In this document: in pieces, positions 19,660-30,481 of the stretch
Layout of the letters: each line of letters begins with the position of its first letter
Position numbering within the stretch: position 1 is the stretch's first letter
Assembly: GCA_003075315.1 (NCBI GenBank)
Contig: QDFQ01000001.1
Coordinates: 620,001-684,000, forward strand
Length of the DNA stretch: 64,000 nucleotides
From: Arthrobacter sp. TPD3018
Lineage (GTDB): Bacteria; Pseudomonadota; Alphaproteobacteria; Sphingomonadales; Sphingomonadaceae
Reading direction: 5' to 3'
Notes under the pieces: model-generated
Seen by the model: only the letters and a program-made list of their open reading frames with translations
Database searches by the model: none
Told to the model about the DNA's origin: nothing
Position numbers and translations under genes: made by a program

Positions 19660-19833
19660 TCAGTCGTTGCCGAGCAGCGAGGATTTGCGCGGGATCGTCT
19701 CGCCCTTCGGCTGGCCCTTGTCCAGCGTTTCGCTGGGACGGCGGGCGTCGCCGTCGCGTTGGTGCTCGGTCGACAGATTGGGCGCGCGCGTTTCGGTGGT
19801 GGGCGTGGTCGCGTCGTCGGACGAATGGGGCAT
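19660..19833 (-). CDS. Small hydrophilic hypothetical protein
   Basis: 57 residues, MPHSSDDATTPTTETRAPNL at the start and RKSSLLGND at the end, almost without hydrophobic residues except the last LL; probably disordered. Supported by a textbook ribosome site AAGGAGAG seven bases before the ATG and by its place between a terminator and an oppositely oriented peptidase gene, with no competing frame of known function. I do not recognise a family. Similar in character to the 87-residue protein at 52424-52687. Confidence 0.55.
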   Translation of the reverse strand: MPHSSDDATTPTTETRAPNLSTEHQRDGDARRPSETLDKGQPKGETIPRKSSLLGND

Positions 19834-19946
19834 GCTGTCTCTCCTTATGCCGGCACGAACGGCCGGCGGCGGGGCGCCGTTCCGCTTGCCGCGCCGCGCT
19901 CTTCGGTTAAGCATGGTGGGGATATCTCGCCTTGCCCGGAGTTCCG

Positions 19947-21848
19947 ATGCGTCAGACCCTGTTCGCCGCCCTGCTCGCCACCGCCGTCGCTGCGCCCGCG
20001 GTCGCACAGGGGCTTCACCAATATTATGGCCTCGCCATCGCCCCTGACGGCAGCCGTACCGCGACGATCGAAACCAGCGGCGGCCACACCGTCATCACGC
20101 TGCGCAGTGCGACCGACGGGCGCGTGCTGCGGACGATCGATCCCTGCGCGACCTGCGGCTATTCGGACCTGAGCTTCGCACCCAATGGCGACCTCGTCTT
20201 CCTCGCGCGCGATCCGGCCAGCAAGGGCGTGATGCTCGACTATGCGAGCGGCACCGCGACGCGGACGATCGCGACCATCCCCGGTATCGCGCAGACGCCG
20301 CGCGTCTCGCCCGATGGCAAGCGCATCGCGCTGTTGGTGACGCTGGGCGCCGAAAAGGAAGCGGGCGCGACGCAGCCGGGCGTGCGCATGATCGGCGAGA
20401 TCGGCGAGAAGAACGACGAACAGCGGCTGGCGGTGTTCGATGTCGCCAGCCCGTCGTCGACCGTGACGCCGCTGTCGCCGGCCGGCCGCTACGTCTACGA
20501 ATATGACTGGACGCCGGACGGGCGCGGCTTCGTCGCGACGACGGCACTGGGCAATGGCGACAACAATTGGTGGGTGGCGACGCTCGACGCGATCGATGCG
20601 CAGAGCGGCGCGGTGCGCTCGATCGCCAAGCCCGCGACACAGATCAAGCATCCTCGCGTCTCGCCCGACGGCCGAACGGTGGCCTATATCGGTGGCCTGA
20701 TGAGCGATTACGGCTCGATCGGCGGCGACGTCTTCACCGTGCCCGTCGCGGGCGGTACGCCGACCAACATCACCGCGGGCGCCAAGTCGACGGTGACGAC
20801 GCTCGACTGGACGGCGGGCGGCCTGCGTACGGTCACGCTGGCCGGGGACGCGACGCAATTCGGCACGCTGGTGCCCGGCAAGCCCGTCGCTCCCGGGTTC
20901 GCCAAGCCCGCCACGGCCAGCGCAGGCGACGGCCGCGCCGCCTTCTCGGCGGATGGGCGCGCGGTCGCTGCCGTCGTGCAGGATTATGAGCATGCGCCGG
21001 CGATCTACGCCGGCCCGATCGCCGCGGTGCGGCAGATCACGCACGACAATGACGCCGCGCCCGCGCTGACCCGTGCGAAGAGCGTCAGCTGGAAGAACGA
21101 GGGCTATGACGTGCAGGGCTGGCTGCTCGCGCCCCTGACCCCGTCCGCAGGCAAGGCGCCGATGATCACGATGGTCCACGGCGGCCCGTCGTCGGCGTCG
21201 GTGCCGGGCTATGTCACACCCAATTCGATGAACGGCGCGCTGCTGAAGGCGGGCTATTACGTCTTCCTGCCCAACGCCCGCGGCAGCTTCGGCCAGGGCG
21301 AGGCGTTCACCGCCGCCAACAAGCGCGACTTCGGCGGCGGCGATCTGCGCGATATCCTCGCCGGGATCGACGCGGTCGAACGCGTCGCGCCGATCGACGA
21401 CAACCGGCTGGGGCTGGGCGGGTGCAGCTATGGCGGCTTCATGACGATGTGGGCGAACACGCAGACGAACCGGTTCAAGGGTATCGTCGCGGGCGCCGGC
21501 ATTTCCAACTGGATCAGCTATTACGGCACCAACGGCATCGACCAGTGGATGCTGCCGTTCTTCGGCAAGTCGATGTACGACGACATGAAGGCCTATGAGG
21601 ACGTGTCGGCGGTGTACCGCCTGAAGAGTGCGCAGACCCCGACGTTCATCTATGTCGGCGAGCGCGATATCGAGGTGCCGCCGACCCAGTCGGTCGAATG
21701 GTGGCACGCGCTGAAGGCCAAGGGCGTGCCGGTCAGCCTGGTGATCTATCCCGATGCCGGCCATTGCGTGACCGCGCCGGCGCAGGCCGCCGACGTGCGT
21801 GCGCGGGCGATCGCGTGGTTCGACACGTACGTGAAGAACGCGAAGTAA
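19947..21848 (+). CDS. Secreted S9-family (prolyl oligopeptidase-like) peptidase
   Basis: 633 residues. Signal peptide MRQTLFAALLATAVAAPAVAQ, an N-terminal beta-propeller of TolB/WD-type blades (repeated SPDGKRIALL, SPDGRTVAYIG, SADGRAVAAV), and a C-terminal alpha/beta hydrolase. The catalytic triad can be placed: Ser494 in GLGGCSYGGFMTMW, Asp574 in YVGERDIEVPP and His606 in YPDAGHCVTAP. The group cleaves short peptides, usually after Pro or Ala, in the periplasm. ATG chosen because the signal peptide begins there; a TTG five codons earlier is unlikely. Stand-alone gene, stop converging closely on the SleB-type gene. Confidence 0.9.
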   Translation: MRQTLFAALLATAVAAPAVAQGLHQYYGLAIAPDGSRTATIETSGGHTVITLRSATDGRVLRTIDPCATCGYSDLSFAPNGDLVFLARDPASKGVMLDYASGTATRTIATIPGIAQTPRVSPDGKRIALLVTLGAEKEAGATQPGVRMIGEIGEKNDEQRLAVFDVASPSSTVTPLSPAGRYVYEYDWTPDGRGFVATTALGNGDNNWWVATLDAIDAQSGAVRSIAKPATQIKHPRVSPDGRTVAYIGGLMSDYGSIGGDVFTVPVAGGTPTNITAGAKSTVTTLDWTAGGLRTVTLAGDATQFGTLVPGKPVAPGFAKPATASAGDGRAAFSADGRAVAAVVQDYEHAPAIYAGPIAAVRQITHDNDAAPALTRAKSVSWKNEGYDVQGWLLAPLTPSAGKAPMITMVHGGPSSASVPGYVTPNSMNGALLKAGYYVFLPNARGSFGQGEAFTAANKRDFGGGDLRDILAGIDAVERVAPIDDNRLGLGGCSYGGFMTMWANTQTNRFKGIVAGAGISNWISYYGTNGIDQWMLPFFGKSMYDDMKAYEDVSAVYRLKSAQTPTFIYVGERDIEVPPTQSVEWWHALKAKGVPVSLVIYPDAGHCVTAPAQAADVRARAIAWFDTYVKNAK

Positions 21849-21852
21849 GGCG

Positions 21853-22965
21853 TCAGAGCAGGGGCTTGCCCGAATCCTTGAACCGGTCGAGCACCTGGGG
21901 TGCTGCGGGCAGGTTGTCGGTCGGGCGCGCCTTGTCCGGTGTGGTGGCGGGCGGCACGATATAGCTGCCGCTCGCCGCATAGCCGGGCTGGACCTGCTCG
22001 GGCCGCGTCATCGGTGGCACCGGCGCAACACTGGCGATCAGCGCTGGCGACGTCGCGACGGGTGGCGCGATCAGGGGCATGTGCGGGCCGGGGACCGGCT
22101 CGCCGCCCCGATAGGGCGCGCTGAACGCTGCCCTGGTGCCCCAATAGCCCTTCCACCGGTGGAATAGATGCGCGCCGACGACGTCGGTCATCACCAGGCT
22201 GCGGTTCCAGGCGGGCGTCACGGCATAGGTGTGGTAATGCGTCGCCAGCCCGACGGGTGCGTAGACATAGCCGGCGAGCGCCATGCCGGCATGGCGTGCC
22301 GCTCTGATCCAGGCAGCCCGCGACGGCACCCGTGCCATTGCGCCGTCGCAGGCGAAGCTGAACTGGCAGCCTGACCGCTCGGACCCCTGATAGACGACGC
22401 CGCACACCGTGTGCGGGAAAGCGGGATGACGCACGCGATTCAGGATCACCTGCGCTACTGCCAGCTGCCCGGCGTCGGGTTCGGATGCCGCCTCGTAATA
22501 GAGTGCGGCGGTGAGGCATTCGAGCGCGCGGGCGCGATCGACGCTGGAGGCAGCCTTGGTGGAAAAGGGCGCAGCGGCGACCACGCCGGCATCGGCGCGC
22601 ATCGCCGCCGCCGCGAGCGCCGCTGAGACCGGCGTGGCGGGCAGGGCGATCGTACCGGTCACGCCCGGGGCAGGGGCGGCGCCGTCGCTCGCCCTCGACG
22701 CTACGGCGGTGGCGACATCGGTGTAAAGCAGGGCGGCGCCGGGGAAGTGATCCTCCGCCTCATAGCCGGCGGGGGCGGGCATCGGCGGGGGATCGCCGGC
22801 CCCATGCGCCGCGATCGCCCGCCATGCGCCCTGCGCGACGATCAGCGCGAGCACGAACAACCCGACCGCCACGAGCGCGATCCAAGCCCGCGTCAATCTC
22901 CGGATCGTCTGCCTGCGGACCTGCATGCCGCCGCCATAGCGTAAGGCACGTGCTGCGTCCGCCAT
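21853..22965 (-). CDS. SleB-type cell wall hydrolase, membrane anchored
   Basis: 370 residues. After a short basic start (RRQTIRRLTRAW) comes a single membrane helix (IALVAVGLFVLALIVAQGAW, about residues 32-51), a Pro/Ala-rich linker, then a Hydrolase_2 (SleB) domain at about residues 150-270 with ECLTAALYYEAASEPDAGQ, where the YYEA glutamate is the expected catalytic acid, and NRVRHPAFPHTVCGVVYQG, CQFSFACDG. The C-terminal 90 residues are Pro-rich and low complexity. Acts as a peptidoglycan lytic enzyme or amidase in the periplasm. Start at ATG 22965; an upstream extension has no ribosome site. Confidence 0.85.
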   Translation of the reverse strand: MADAARALRYGGGMQVRRQTIRRLTRAWIALVAVGLFVLALIVAQGAWRAIAAHGAGDPPPMPAPAGYEAEDHFPGAALLYTDVATAVASRASDGAAPAPGVTGTIALPATPVSAALAAAAMRADAGVVAAAPFSTKAASSVDRARALECLTAALYYEAASEPDAGQLAVAQVILNRVRHPAFPHTVCGVVYQGSERSGCQFSFACDGAMARVPSRAAWIRAARHAGMALAGYVYAPVGLATHYHTYAVTPAWNRSLVMTDVVGAHLFHRWKGYWGTRAAFSAPYRGGEPVPGPHMPLIAPPVATSPALIASVAPVPPMTRPEQVQPGYAASGSYIVPPATTPDKARPTDNLPAAPQVLDRFKDSGKPLL

Positions 22966-23039
22966 GGATTTCCGGACGTACCGGAGTGGCACGACGGGGC
23001 TGAGCGGTAGGAATTTGGGGGCGGCTTCCCCACGCAAAG

Positions 23040-23066
23040 CGTCACCGGAACACATCCGGGGTGACG
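23040..23066. repeat. Single degenerate palindrome of the CGTCACC...GGTGACG family
   Basis: CGTCACCGGAACACATCC followed by GGGGTGACG: one arm of the composite repeat family, imperfect, between the SleB-type gene and the M16 peptidase gene. Confidence 0.6.
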
Positions 23067-23109
23067 AGGTGAGCGGGGCCGATGTCGTATGCCCCGCCCA
23101 CCCGCGCTC

Positions 23110-25941
23110 TTACTTCAGCGTCGCGCTGTCCAGCTTCAGTTCGCCCTCGGTCAGCGTCTCGGTGGCGGGGCGCGCCGCCTTCAGTGGCGTGAGGAACTGC
23201 TTGGCGTCGCCCACCACGGCGACGCTCGCCGCCTTGGGATCGAGCAGCTCGGCCGATGCCGCCTGCACCGCCGCCGGCGTCACCGCCTCCACCTTTGCGG
23301 TGTAGCGCTGCAACTCCGTCAGCGGCACGCCGTCGAGCACATATTCGCCGATGATCCCGGCGATCCCGTCGGTCGTCTCGACACCACGGCCGAAATTGCC
23401 GACCAGCACCGCCTTGCGCGTCGACAGCTCCGCCTCGGGCACCGGCGTCGCGCTCATCCGCGCCATTTCGGCGGTCATCAGCGAGACGACCTCTGCCGCG
23501 GTCTGGTTCTTGGTCTGCGTACGCGCCGCGATGCTGCCAGTGGTCCGCGCCGCATCGACGCTGCTGCCCGCGCCATACGCAAGGCCGCGCTTGATCCGCA
23601 CTTCCTGGTTCAGCCGCGACGAAAAGCCGCCGCCCAGCACCGTGTTGGCGACCGCAAAGGGATAATACCGCGGATCGGACCGCGGGATGGCGACGCGTTC
23701 CACGACGACGCCCGCCTGGCCTGCGCCCGGCATGTCGACGACGACGGTGCGCGGCGCCGGCAGCGTGCCGACCGCCGGCAGTGGCGTCGGCGCGCCCGCC
23801 GGCGCACGCCAGCCGCCGAACTGCGCCTTGGCGAGCGCCTCCGCCTGTGCCGGCGTCACGTCGCCGACCAGGATCAGTGTGGCCTGATCGGGCCGCCACG
23901 TGCGGGCGTAGGCGGCGGTGACGTCGGCGCGGGTGATCGCCTTCAGCGATGCCGGCGTGCCCGATCCGGGCGCGCCGTAGGGCGAGGCGCCGAAGGTCGC
24001 GCGGTCGGCGACCAGAGCGGCGAGCTGCGCCGGGTTCTTCATCGCGACCTTCACCGCGTCGACCTGCTGCGTCCGCGCGCGCTCCAGTTCCTCGGGCGCG
24101 AAGACGGGATGCTGCGCCACATCGGCCAGGATGTTGAGGGCCGGGGCCAGCTGGTCCGACTTCACCGTCACCTCGACGCTGCCGCCTTCGCTTGCCGCAT
24201 TGGCACCGATCGAGCCGCCCAGGCTTTCGACCTGACGTGCGATCTCGGTCGCCGAGCGCGTCGTCGTGCCCTTGGTCATCAGATTGGCGGCGAGGCTGCT
24301 GACGCCCGAACGATCCGCCGGATCGAGCGCCTGGCCGCCCGTGCCGACCAGATAGGCGGTGGCGATCGGCAGGTCGTGACGCTCGACCGTGACGACGCGC
24401 AGACCGTTGGCGAGCCGCGCCTCGACCGGCTGCGGCAGGTTGGCGGTGACCGGCGCGCCGGGGGCGGGCGGCAGGACGCGCTGGCCTTCGGGTGCGGGCG
24501 TGACGATCGCGATGTCGGCGGGCGGGGTCAGCGCTTCGGTCTGCACGGTCGGCGCGACTGCGATCCTGTCGCCGGTCTGGCCGGCCGGCTTGGCGCTGTC
24601 GGGCAGATAGCGGATCGTCGCGGACTGGGCATCCCCCAGATACTGACGCGCGACGCGCTGCACGTCGGCGGCGGTGACCTGCTGGATCGCGGCAAGCTGG
24701 CGATCGGCGGCGCGGGGATCGCCATCGATGATCACCGACGAGGCGAGCAGGCGTGCCTTGCCCTCCGCGGTTTCGCGGCTCTTGATCGCGGCGGTGACGA
24801 TCTCGTTCTTCGCCTCGGCGAGTTCGGCGGCACTGACCGGCGCGTCGCGGAACCGCGCGATCTCGCGCTTCAGCGCAGCCTCGCCCTGGTCCGCGGTCTT
24901 GCCGTCGGCCAGGATCGCATAGGCGACGAGGTTGCCCGTGCCCTGCTTGCTGTCGAGGAAGGACGAGGCATCCTGCGCCAGCTGGTCGCGATAGACGAGG
25001 CTTTCGTACATCCGGCTGCTCTCGCCCGTCGACAGGATCGTGTTGAGCACGGTCAGCGCAGGAATGTCGGCGCTACGGTCGGCGGGGACGTGCCATGTCA
25101 TGACGACCGCGGGCAGAGGCGTATTGGGTTCGTAGACGGTGTAGCTTACCGGCTTGGCGCGCATCGGTTCCTGCACGGTGACGCGCGGGATCGCCGTCGT
25201 CGGCCGCACGATCTTGCTGAAATAGCGATCGACCCAGGCGTCGAGCTGCTTGGGATCGAAATTGCCGGCGACCACCAGGATCGCATTGTCCGGCCGGTAA
25301 TAGGTGGCGTGGAAGGCGCGGACGTCGTCGATCGACGCGGCTTCCAGATTCTCGATGCTGCCGATCGTCGATCGCGCATAGGGGTGCGTCGTGTAGGATG
25401 CGGCCGACAGATAGGTCGAGAACAGCTTGCCGTAGGGCCGCGCGAGCGTGGACTGCCGCAGCTCTTCCTTCACCACGTCGCGCTCGGATGCGAAGCTCTT
25501 GGGTTCGACCACCAGGCTCGCCATGCGATCCGCTTCGGCGAACAGCAGCCGCTGCAGATGGTTGGCGGGGACGACCTCGTAATAATTGGTGTAATCGTCG
25601 TTGGTCGAGGCGTTGTTATAGCCGCCGACGTCCTCGGTCAGGCGGTCCATCTGTTCGGAGACGAGGTTGCGCGTCGCCTTGAACATCAGATGCTCGAACA
25701 TGTGCGCGAAGCCCGAGCGGCCCTTGGGATCGTCCTTCGACCCGACATCGTACCACACCTGCACCGCGACATTGGGCGTCGACGTGTCGCGCAGCGCATA
25801 GACGCGCAGGCCGTTCGGCAGCGTGCGCTCGGTATAGGCGATCGGCTTGACGGCGGTCGCGGCAGGCGCGGCGGTCTGCGCAGTGGCGGCGAGGGGGAGC
25901 AGCGCGGCCCCGAGCAGAAGGGCGGCACGAACGAGGCGCAT
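23110..25941 (-). CDS. Two-domain M16 zinc metallopeptidase
   Basis: 943 residues with signal peptide MRLVRAALLLGAALLPLAATAQ. The first M16 half (about 40-480) is catalytic: inverted zinc motif H-x-x-E-H as HMFEHLMFKA, preceded by the family's GSKDDPKGRSGFA, and the distal Glu in the RSTIGSIENLEAA region. The second half (about 500-930) repeats the fold (LPQPVEARLANGLRVVTVER) but has no H-x-x-E-H and should be the structural partner. Processing of periplasmic or imported peptides is expected; related genes often come as one fused pair like this. Alone in its transcript except for possible read-through. The large antisense frame over the same bases is a shadow. Confidence 0.93.
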   Translation of the reverse strand: MRLVRAALLLGAALLPLAATAQTAAPAATAVKPIAYTERTLPNGLRVYALRDTSTPNVAVQVWYDVGSKDDPKGRSGFAHMFEHLMFKATRNLVSEQMDRLTEDVGGYNNASTNDDYTNYYEVVPANHLQRLLFAEADRMASLVVEPKSFASERDVVKEELRQSTLARPYGKLFSTYLSAASYTTHPYARSTIGSIENLEAASIDDVRAFHATYYRPDNAILVVAGNFDPKQLDAWVDRYFSKIVRPTTAIPRVTVQEPMRAKPVSYTVYEPNTPLPAVVMTWHVPADRSADIPALTVLNTILSTGESSRMYESLVYRDQLAQDASSFLDSKQGTGNLVAYAILADGKTADQGEAALKREIARFRDAPVSAAELAEAKNEIVTAAIKSRETAEGKARLLASSVIIDGDPRAADRQLAAIQQVTAADVQRVARQYLGDAQSATIRYLPDSAKPAGQTGDRIAVAPTVQTEALTPPADIAIVTPAPEGQRVLPPAPGAPVTANLPQPVEARLANGLRVVTVERHDLPIATAYLVGTGGQALDPADRSGVSSLAANLMTKGTTTRSATEIARQVESLGGSIGANAASEGGSVEVTVKSDQLAPALNILADVAQHPVFAPEELERARTQQVDAVKVAMKNPAQLAALVADRATFGASPYGAPGSGTPASLKAITRADVTAAYARTWRPDQATLILVGDVTPAQAEALAKAQFGGWRAPAGAPTPLPAVGTLPAPRTVVVDMPGAGQAGVVVERVAIPRSDPRYYPFAVANTVLGGGFSSRLNQEVRIKRGLAYGAGSSVDAARTTGSIAARTQTKNQTAAEVVSLMTAEMARMSATPVPEAELSTRKAVLVGNFGRGVETTDGIAGIIGEYVLDGVPLTELQRYTAKVEAVTPAAVQAASAELLDPKAASVAVVGDAKQFLTPLKAARPATETLTEGELKLDSATLK

Positions 25942-26014
25942 GGGATGCTCCGGTTAGGACGGGATGATGCCGTCGGTTGAACCGGAGGTTGGGGATGGTG
26001 TCAATCTTAACGCT

Positions 26015-26042
26015 CGTCATCCCGGCGTGCGCCGGGATGACG
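26015..26042. repeat. Single subtype 3 palindrome
   Basis: CGTCATCCCGGCGTGC followed by GCCGGGATGACG, one complete arm of the repeat family without a partner, between the M16 peptidase gene and a small membrane-protein gene. Confidence 0.8.
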
Positions 26043-26073
26043 GGGGTGAGCGCGACAGTCGGGCAGTCGCCCC

Positions 26074-26262
26074 TCAGTCCTTCTTCTTCCCCGAATTGGC
26101 GAACAGCACCGCCGCGGCGACCGCGGCCGATCCGATGCCGACGCCGATGATGCGCATCGGCCAATGGCTCTTGCGGCCCTGCACCTTGGCCTGCGCGGCG
26201 GCATCCTGCTGCGCCTTGGCGGCAGCGGCGGCTTCGAGGATCTCGTTGGGCTGATCCGACAT
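26074..26262 (-). CDS. Small single-pass membrane protein
   Basis: 62 residues: a charged N-terminus (MSDQPNEILEAAAAAKAQQD), a basic patch GRKSHWPMR, one membrane helix IIGVGIGSAAVAAAVLFA, and a GKKKD tail. ATG 26262 is preceded by GGGAGAGTGAGT and lies three bases after the tgt stop, so it is co-transcribed with tgt. No known function; likely a conserved sphingomonad protein. A GTG two codons earlier is the alternative start. Confidence 0.7.
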   Translation of the reverse strand: MSDQPNEILEAAAAAKAQQDAAAQAKVQGRKSHWPMRIIGVGIGSAAVAAAVLFANSGKKKD

Positions 26263-26264
26263 AC

Positions 26265-27894
<1,630 letters not shown>

Positions 27895-27934
27895 CGGCCG
27901 CGATCATGCCAGCGGGCAGGCCCGTGCGCCATCG

Positions 27935-28969
27935 CTATCCGCGCGCCGGCAGCAGCAGCGAGGCGTCGCCGTAGGAATAGAAGCGGTAGCCGTTGGCAAT
28001 GGCATGTGCATACGCCGCCTGCATCCGCTCCCGCCCCATCAGCGCCGACACCAGCATGAACAGCGTCGATTTGGGCAGGTGGAAGTTGGTGAGCAGGCCG
28101 TCGATGCCGCGGAAGGTGTAGCCGGGGGTGATGAAGATCGCGGTGTCGCCTTCGAACGGGCGGATGACGCGATCCGTGTCGCTCGCGCTTTCGATCAGGC
28201 GGAGCGAGGTGGTGCCGACCGCGATCACCCGGCCGCCGCGTGCGCGGACCGCGTTCAAGCGGTCGGCGGTGGCGGCGTCGATGCGGCCCCATTCGGCGTG
28301 CATCCGGTGGTCGTCGGTGTCGTCTGCTTTGACGGGCAGGAAGGTGCCGGCGCCGACGTGCAGTGTCAGCGTCTCGTGGCCGATGCCACGGGCATCCAGC
28401 GCGGCAATCAGGTCGGGCGTGAAGTGCAGCGCCGCCGTGGGCGCGGCGACGGCGCCGGGTTCCGCCGCGAACATCGTCTGGTAATCGTCGGCGTCGCGCG
28501 CGTCGGTCGGGCGCTTGGCGGCGATATAGGGCGGCAGCGGCATGCGGCCGGCGCGTTCGAGCAGCAGCTCGACCGGTTCGTCCCCCGCAAAGTCGAGTGC
28601 GAGGCTGCCATCCTCGCCGCGATCGGTGGCAATGGCGGTGACGCCCGACCCGAAATCGATGCTGTCACCGTCGCGCAGGCGGCGTGCGTTGCGGACGAAG
28701 GCGCGCCAGCGGCGCGGCCCTTCGCGCTTGTGCAGCGTCGCGCCGATCTTCGCCTCGCCGCGTCGCCCCTCGAGCTGCGCGGGGATGACGCGCGTGTCGT
28801 TGAAGACCAGGCAATCGCCGGGGCGCAATTCGGCCGGCAGGTCGCGGACGATGCGGTCGCGCGTCGCATCGCCGTCCAACACCAGCAGCCGTGCCGAATC
28901 GCGCGGAGCGGCGGGCCGCAGCGCGATCCGCTCGGCCGGCAGCTCGAAATCGAAAAGCTCGACCTTCAC
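27935..28969 (-). CDS. queA: S-adenosylmethionine:tRNA ribosyltransferase-isomerase
   Basis: Builds the epoxycyclopentane ring on preQ1-tRNA using the ribose of AdoMet. 344 residues, family length. Begins with [17 protein letters not shown] and has [58 protein letters not shown], and the C-terminal [17 protein letters not shown]. The ATG overlaps the cyclophilin stop by four bases, so it is coupled to that gene. Confidence 0.97.
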   Translation of the reverse strand: MKVELFDFELPAERIALRPAAPRDSARLLVLDGDATRDRIVRDLPAELRPGDCLVFNDTRVIPAQLEGRRGEAKIGATLHKREGPRRWRAFVRNARRLRDGDSIDFGSGVTAIATDRGEDGSLALDFAGDEPVELLLERAGRMPLPPYIAAKRPTDARDADDYQTMFAAEPGAVAAPTAALHFTPDLIAALDARGIGHETLTLHVGAGTFLPVKADDTDDHRMHAEWGRIDAATADRLNAVRARGGRVIAVGTTSLRLIESASDTDRVIRPFEGDTAIFITPGYTFRGIDGLLTNFHLPKSTLFMLVSALMGRERMQAAYAHAIANGYRFYSYGDASLLLPARG

Positions 28970-29703
28970 TTGCGGGCAGGCGCCTTCTTGGCGGGCGCCG
29001 TCTTGCGGGCCGGGGCGACCGCCTTCTTCGGCGCAGCGGTGCCAGCCGATTCGCCGCCGGGCAGCGTCACGGGTGCGCCGAGCGTCACCGGCGCCGGAGC
29101 AGGCGCGGGGGTGTAGGCAGGAGGATTGTCGGCGGCGATGTACGCATGGACGATCTTGGTCGGATCCGCGGGCGGCTCGCCCCGCTGAATAGCATCGACA
29201 AACTGCATACCATCAATCACCCGACCGAAGACGGTGTACTTCTTGTCGAGGCTGAGCTTCGGCTGGAAGACGATGAAGAACTGGCTGTTCGCGCTGTTCG
29301 GATCGTCCGCGCGCGCCGCCGACACCGCGCCGCGGACATGGGGCAGATAGTTGAACTCCGACGGCACGTTGGGCAGCGTCGATCCGCCGGTGCCGTCGCC
29401 CTTGGGATCGCCGCCCTGCGCCATGAAGCCGTCGATCACGCGGTGGAAGGCGAGGCCGTCATAGAAATGCTGGCGGGTCAGCGTCTTGATCCGCTCGACC
29501 ATCTTGGGGGCCACGTCGGGACGTAGCCAGATGGTGACGCGGCCACCGTCCGACAGGTCGAGCAGCCACAGGTTTTCCTTGTCGGTGGTCAGCGGCGGCG
29601 TCGCGCGTTGGGTGACGTCGTCGGTGCCGGGAACGCTCTGCGCAAAGGCAGGCGCGGCGAACAGGCACAACAGAAACGCAAACAGACGGGCGAACGGGCG
29701 CAT
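28966..29703 (-). CDS. Periplasmic cyclophilin-type peptidyl-prolyl isomerase
   Basis: 245 residues. Signal peptide [20 protein letters not shown], then a cyclophilin domain (about 45-200) with [20 protein letters not shown], the catalytic Arg in FHRV, and [29 protein letters not shown]. The C-terminus is Ala/Pro/Lys rich ([16 protein letters not shown]), unusual for a periplasmic enzyme and perhaps for surface binding. First gene of the row with queA, which starts within its stop. A composite repeat lies upstream of its promoter region, past the coaD stop. Confidence 0.9.
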   Translation of the reverse strand: MRPFARLFAFLLCLFAAPAFAQSVPGTDDVTQRATPPLTTDKENLWLLDLSDGGRVTIWLRPDVAPKMVERIKTLTRQHFYDGLAFHRVIDGFMAQGGDPKGDGTGGSTLPNVPSEFNYLPHVRGAVSAARADDPNSANSQFFIVFQPKLSLDKKYTVFGRVIDGMQFVDAIQRGEPPADPTKIVHAYIAADNPPAYTPAPAPAPVTLGAPVTLPGGESAGTAAPKKAVAPARKTAPAKKAPARK

Positions 29704-29806
29704 GAGATTCCCAACCTAGGTGATGCGAGGCGGCTTAGAGCAAATCGCAGGTTGCACCAAACTGAACATCGTGGCGGCAATGGGGCGGGCGGGTGCCTCA
29801 CTCCCT

Positions 29807-29913
29807 CGTCACCCCGGACTTGTTCCGGGGTCCACTCTGCGGCGAGGGGGTGGTTTGAGCCTCTTGCCATTCCGCCGCTGCCCGGTGGACCCCGGAACGA
29901 GTCCGGGGTGACG
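29807..29913. repeat. Composite inverted repeat (REPIN-like), subtype 1
   Basis: Same arms (CGTCACCCCGGACTTGTTCC and reverse complement) and same inner TGCGGCGAGGGGG as the copy at 854-961. Lies between the cyclophilin start and the coaD stop, 16 bases past the latter. Confidence 0.9.
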
Positions 29914-29929
29914 GGGAGGGGAAGGGGCG

Positions 29930-30436
29930 TCAGCTACCCCGCCGGCCCAACTTCTCCACGCGCGCCACCACTTCCTCGCACACCGTCGGCGTGACGAAGC
30001 GCTGGATCGGGCCGCCGAACATCGCGATCTCCTTGACCAGCCGGCTGGCGATCGGCTGCAGCGCGACATCGGCCATCAGGAAGACGGTTTCGACGCGTGG
30101 GTTGATCTGCTGGTTCATGCCGGCCATCTGATATTCATATTCAAAATCGGCGACGGCGCGCAGGCCGCGGACGATGACCTTGGCGCCCTCGCGCTCGGCG
30201 AAGTCCATCAGCAGCGAATCGAAGGCGACGACGTCGATCGATCCGGCGATCCCCTCCACCTCGCGGCGGACGATCGCCATGCGCTCGTCGAGACTAAACA
30301 TCGGGGACTTGGAGGGGTTGGTCGTCACGCCGATCACCAGCCGATCGACCAGCTTGGCGCCGCGGCGGATGATGTCCATATGCCCCAAAGTGATGGGGTC
30401 GAAGGTGCCCGGATAGACGCCGATCCGCTCGCTCAT
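29930..30436 (-). CDS. coaD: Phosphopantetheine adenylyltransferase
   Basis: Penultimate step of coenzyme A synthesis (4'-phosphopantetheine + ATP). 168 residues. Nucleotidyltransferase motif YPGTFDPITLGHMDIIRR with T/H-x-x-H at the N-terminus, VIGVTTNPSKSPMFS, VVAFDSLLMDFA, IVRGLRAVADFEYEYQMAGMNQ, and ALQPIASRLVKEIAMFGG in the second ATP-binding loop. The SR-x-VKE replaces the more common SS-x-VRE. ATG at 30436. 45 bases downstream of the prenyltransferase gene, same strand. Confidence 0.97.
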   Translation of the reverse strand: MSERIGVYPGTFDPITLGHMDIIRRGAKLVDRLVIGVTTNPSKSPMFSLDERMAIVRREVEGIAGSIDVVAFDSLLMDFAEREGAKVIVRGLRAVADFEYEYQMAGMNQQINPRVETVFLMADVALQPIASRLVKEIAMFGGPIQRFVTPTVCEEVVARVEKLGRRGS

Positions 30437-30481
30437 GTCCGCCCCCTGTGTTCGATACTTATGGTGTTTCGTGAATGTCGG

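Noticed and set aside
23089..25980. 963-codon open frame antisense to the M16 peptidase
   Set aside because: Same reason; the peptidase on the minus strand has signal peptide, zinc motif and two domains, the antisense frame has none.
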